From assembly GCA_015057625.1 (NCBI GenBank), contig SVDZ01000010.1, positions 59,189 through 123,188 of the forward strand: 64,000 bases of DNA. The letters are read 5' to 3'. Origin of the DNA: Lachnospiraceae bacterium. Its GTDB lineage: Bacteria > Bacillota > Clostridia > Lachnospirales > Lachnospiraceae. The notes under the pieces are model-generated. The model was not told the origin of the DNA and searched no databases. It saw only the letters and a list, made by a program, of their open reading frames with translations. Both the position numbers and the translations under genes were made by a program. This document shows positions 62,067 through 64,000 of this stretch, in pieces; the stretch's first letter is position 1, and each line of letters opens with the position of its first letter.

Positions 62067-62138
62067 ACGTCACTTCTTTATCTTCTAAGACCTAACGATA
62101 AAGAAATGACGTCATTCCTACTACCCGGTGGCAGTAGG
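62067..62138 (-). terminator. Terminator of the flavin-binding protein gene, with a second hairpin
   Basis: ACGTCA.TTCTTTATC (62067-62082) with its partner at 62097-62112; the mismatch on plus is G-U on minus, followed by TTTTTTATTT. A second hairpin, CCTACT.CC/GG.AGTAGG, lies at 62117-62138 closer to the stop codon. Confidence 0.75.
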
Positions 62139-62196
62139 CGTCGTTTATTATTTCAATACTATTCTACTAGAACAATTTATTATTGTAAATTCTCAA

Positions 62197-62679
62197 TTAT
62201 TTCTCATGAACTGATTTCCCCGACATATGCTCTATGTCAATCTTTATAAATGCCATTCGACTCATACTATCAGGATTCATCTCATTTTTAACATCTTCCT
62301 CTGTTGGAAAATACTTTCTCGCAAACTTAGTAGCTCGATCTACTAATATTTCCTTGTCAGTTACGAAAGAAGCTTTACCAAACACAACTACACTTTCTAC
62401 ATGACATGACCAACCGTCTTCCTCATCTAACCATTCATTGTTCATAATAGTAAAAGCCACTTTATTGCTTCGTATTATGGCATCAATCTTATGTCCCTCT
62501 TTTGCACTGTGAAAGTATATAGCATTATCATCTTCATCATAATAATAATTGATTGGAATTCCATATGGGTAATCATCATCACCTATTACTGATAGAACTC
62601 CTCTCCTAGTATTTTTTAATATTTCTTTTGTTTGAGCATCAGTTAACTGTTGCTTCCATCTTCGCATTTGCCTAAACAT
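62197..62679 (-). CDS. Pyridoxamine 5'-phosphate oxidase-like flavin-binding protein
   Basis: 160 residues from ATG 62679 (GGGAGGG just upstream; an in-frame TTG four codons earlier would use the SD as codons). Split-barrel: NTRRGVLSVIGDDDYPYGIP, AIYFHSAKEGHKIDAI, VVFGKASFVTDKEILVDRAT. Fits the FMN- or F420-binding PNPOx-like family that includes nitroimidazole-resistance (NimA-like) proteins: the His of FHSAKEGHK is conserved there. Cytosolic. Confidence 0.82.
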   Translation of the reverse strand: MFRQMRRWKQQLTDAQTKEILKNTRRGVLSVIGDDDYPYGIPINYYYDEDDNAIYFHSAKEGHKIDAIIRSNKVAFTIMNNEWLDEEDGWSCHVESVVVFGKASFVTDKEILVDRATKFARKYFPTEEDVKNEMNPDSMSRMAFIKIDIEHMSGKSVHEK

Positions 62680-62772
62680 ATTCCCTCCCAAAACGTTTTT
62701 TATTAAATAATATAATTAACAGCACTATATATGACATTGCACACAGTAAAAATCCAATCATTGTTACTTATC

Positions 62773-62925
62773 TCAATCCAATTCATTATGTCTTTTTCCA
62801 TCGCATTCGCCTAATCCAACTTCATCTTTTACTTCATTTTCCAATTCTCCGCCATTTTTTACAATTGTCAGTCGTGAAGCATCATTGGATTTATCACAGG
62901 TAGGTCTAACTAGTTTCAAATACAT
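62773..62925 (-). CDS. Small hypothetical protein
   Basis: 50 residues from ATG 62925 behind GGAGG to TGA 62773-62775. Starts MYLKLVRPTCDKSNDASRLT, then a charged Glu/Asp/Lys/Asn-rich C-terminus with a second Cys (GLGECDGKRHNELD). No signal peptide. I do not recognise it. The good SD supports expression. It lies 61 bp downstream of the methyltransferase gene and 82 bp upstream of the PNPOx-like gene. Confidence 0.5.
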   Translation of the reverse strand: MYLKLVRPTCDKSNDASRLTIVKNGGELENEVKDEVGLGECDGKRHNELD

Positions 62926-62986
62926 TATCCTGTCCTCCGTAAATTCAAATAAACACGTGCTTTCAACTCATAGAAAAGCTGAAAGT

Positions 62987-63772
62987 TTACTTCTTTTTTA
63001 ATTCAGCAATTGCAACATAATGTAAAACATCAAACTCTTCTGATGCAATATTATCTAACAAGACCTTGTGTTCTCTCTCCCAGCTTGCAATTTCATCTTT
63101 TGTAAGGGATGCCCCAACTCCACGACAAGCCTTCATTCTACCATTCCAGCTATCCCTAGTGAAACGAACATTTAACTTATATTCCTCATGATATACTAAT
63201 TCAAATTTATCATTGTAGCACTCTGGAATTTGTATCGGATGCATAGTTTCTCCTGCTCCACTCCAATTCGGACTGTATTTCAAAACAAGTTTTTCACTTT
63301 CACCAGCTATTTTATCCTCGAAAGGAAGCCATGCCATATATAATACCAATATACGACCATTTTCCTTTAAAAGTCTATGTAATTTAGGCATAATCATATC
63401 ATGGTCAAAATACCAAAAACATTGGCAGGCAGTAATCACATCAAATGTATTATCTGAAAAAACTAAATTTTCTGCGGAATAAGCATAATATTCAATATCC
63501 ATATCCTTTGATAAAATCTTTGCTTGCTCTATCTGTTTCTCTGAGATATCTGTGCCTATCCATTTTGCACCATAGCGATACATATTCCTAGGAATAACTC
63601 CCGTTCCAGTACCTATATCTAACACATTTTGTCCCTTTATACACAGTTTACGACTTACTATCTTGTCATAAAAATCCTGTGGATAAATATCACGATATTT
63701 TGCATAATCAGATGAAGTTTTTCCCCAATCAAATGCTTTTCCACCATCTATTTTTTTATCTATTATCTCCAA
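62987..63772 (-). CDS. Class I SAM-dependent methyltransferase
   Basis: 261 residues, TTG start at 63772 with GGAGG six nt upstream. SAM motif I NVLDIGTGTGVIP at about 49-61, acidic motif II KWIGTDISEKQIEQAK, motif IV ITACQCFWYFDHD. Methyltransf_11/25 type small-molecule methyltransferase. The C-terminal part (SWNGRMKACRGVGASLTKDE) matches methyltransferases of unknown substrate common in Firmicutes. Possibly co-transcribed with the small 50-residue gene. Confidence 0.82.
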   Translation of the reverse strand: MEIIDKKIDGGKAFDWGKTSSDYAKYRDIYPQDFYDKIVSRKLCIKGQNVLDIGTGTGVIPRNMYRYGAKWIGTDISEKQIEQAKILSKDMDIEYYAYSAENLVFSDNTFDVITACQCFWYFDHDMIMPKLHRLLKENGRILVLYMAWLPFEDKIAGESEKLVLKYSPNWSGAGETMHPIQIPECYNDKFELVYHEEYKLNVRFTRDSWNGRMKACRGVGASLTKDEIASWEREHKVLLDNIASEEFDVLHYVAIAELKKK

Positions 63773-63832
63773 TAAAAACCTCCATCAACTTCAAATACAT
63801 GCATGCTTTCAATCTCTCCGTAAGACTGAAAT

Positions 63833-63937
63833 TTATCTTCCTGCCAATGATTTTCCAACAACATAAACTCCAACCAGCATTTCTGCAATTGACAATCCCA
63901 ATAGTAAGCCTGAAATAAAATCTGTGACATGCTCCCA
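63833..63937 (-). pseudogene. Possible hydrophobic C-terminal remnant
   Basis: A minus-strand frame between TAG (63938-63940) and TAA (63833-63835) reads VTDFISGLLLGLSIAEMLVG and ends VVGKSLAGR, like the last helix of a membrane transporter. It has no start codon of its own, and the other two frames give unconvincing peptides. The gene may be cut, frameshifted or chance. Sequence right of it to the window end shows nothing clear. Confidence 0.25.
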
Positions 63938-64000
63938 CTACTTAAATCAATATGATTTTGAAGTAGGGGCTTCCTGCTCAATGACTCTTCTGAGCCAAGT

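Noticed and set aside
61919..62196. Guanidine riboswitch upstream of the Gdx-type exporter
   Set aside because: I looked for the conserved guanidine-I, -II and -III sequence blocks and recognise none; hairpins here are an intrinsic terminator and palindromes.

Overview
The window looks like a chromosomal stretch of a low-GC Gram-positive anaerobe of the Clostridia, most likely a Lachnospiraceae-type gut bacterium. This is inferred from AT-rich sequence with strong AGGAGG ribosome binding sites, large modular secreted proteins with Thr/Glu linkers, a BspA-like leucine-rich repeat protein, an agrBD pair, Rpn nuclease relics and nearly every gene resembling Firmicutes families. I see no rRNA, tRNA, CRISPR array, intact insertion sequence or prophage. 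Most genes lie on the minus strand.

Layout. 0-7 kb: a lipid flippase cut by the left edge, a 0.8 kb non-coding region with a four-unit 85-bp hairpin array, and a 1559-residue secreted protein with a beta-helix and a GH18 chitinase domain, whose 3' flank holds an in-frame 39-bp tandem repeat. 7.5-12.4 kb: sugar-phosphate isomerase-like protein, XRE regulator, Nudix hydrolase, DUF3737 protein and a diguanylate cyclase. 12.5-18.4 kb: a decayed hipBA module, a PLD/DEAD-helicase/DUF3427 protein with a membrane partner, a HAD phosphatase and three adjacent gene fragments. 18.4-25.1 kb: GH32 sucrase, 2H phosphodiesterase, ArsC/Spx-like protein, another HAD phosphatase, LRR protein and a MutS2 homologue without its Smr domain. 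25.2-30.1 kb: a candidate structured RNA, a lipoprotein metallopeptidase, an ECF sigma/anti-sigma pair and a CDF metal transporter. 30.3-35.6 kb: a three-gene signalling operon (hybrid histidine kinase, solute-binding lipoprotein, REC-HD-GYP). 35.8-41.4 kb: D-cysteine desulfhydrase-like enzyme, cysteine synthase, two nitrogenase component-1-like subunits and an Rrf2/IscR-type regulator. 41.4-52 kb: two TetR regulators with targets, flavodoxin, an exported acetolactate decarboxylase, a secreted double-nitrilase, a sodium:alanine symporter and an alpha/beta hydrolase. 52-57.4 kb: a small EF-hand protein, an acidic membrane protein and a group of DNA-associated genes (NERD, PD-(D/E)XK, HIRAN). 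57.5-64 kb: agrBD, flavodoxin, HD hydrolase, mnmA, ABM monooxygenase, Gdx-type SMR exporter, a flavin-binding protein and a methyltransferase.

The most interesting unit is the 35.8-41.4 kb block. Two nitrogenase-like subunits keep the P-cluster-type cysteines and a candidate cofactor cysteine. They sit between a three-cysteine Rrf2 regulator and two PLP enzymes of cysteine metabolism, with no nifH, nifE, nifN or nifB in the window. This suggests a reductase in sulfur acquisition, comparable in principle to methylthio-alkane reductase, rather than nitrogen fixation. The second most interesting is an unannotated minus-strand RNA at about 25.2-25.46 kb with at least six helices and its own terminator.

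The window also carries many deletion scars: hipA with its middle missing, a methyltransferase start joined to an HNH nuclease end, a MerR start joined to a CDF transporter end, and two Rpn fragments.
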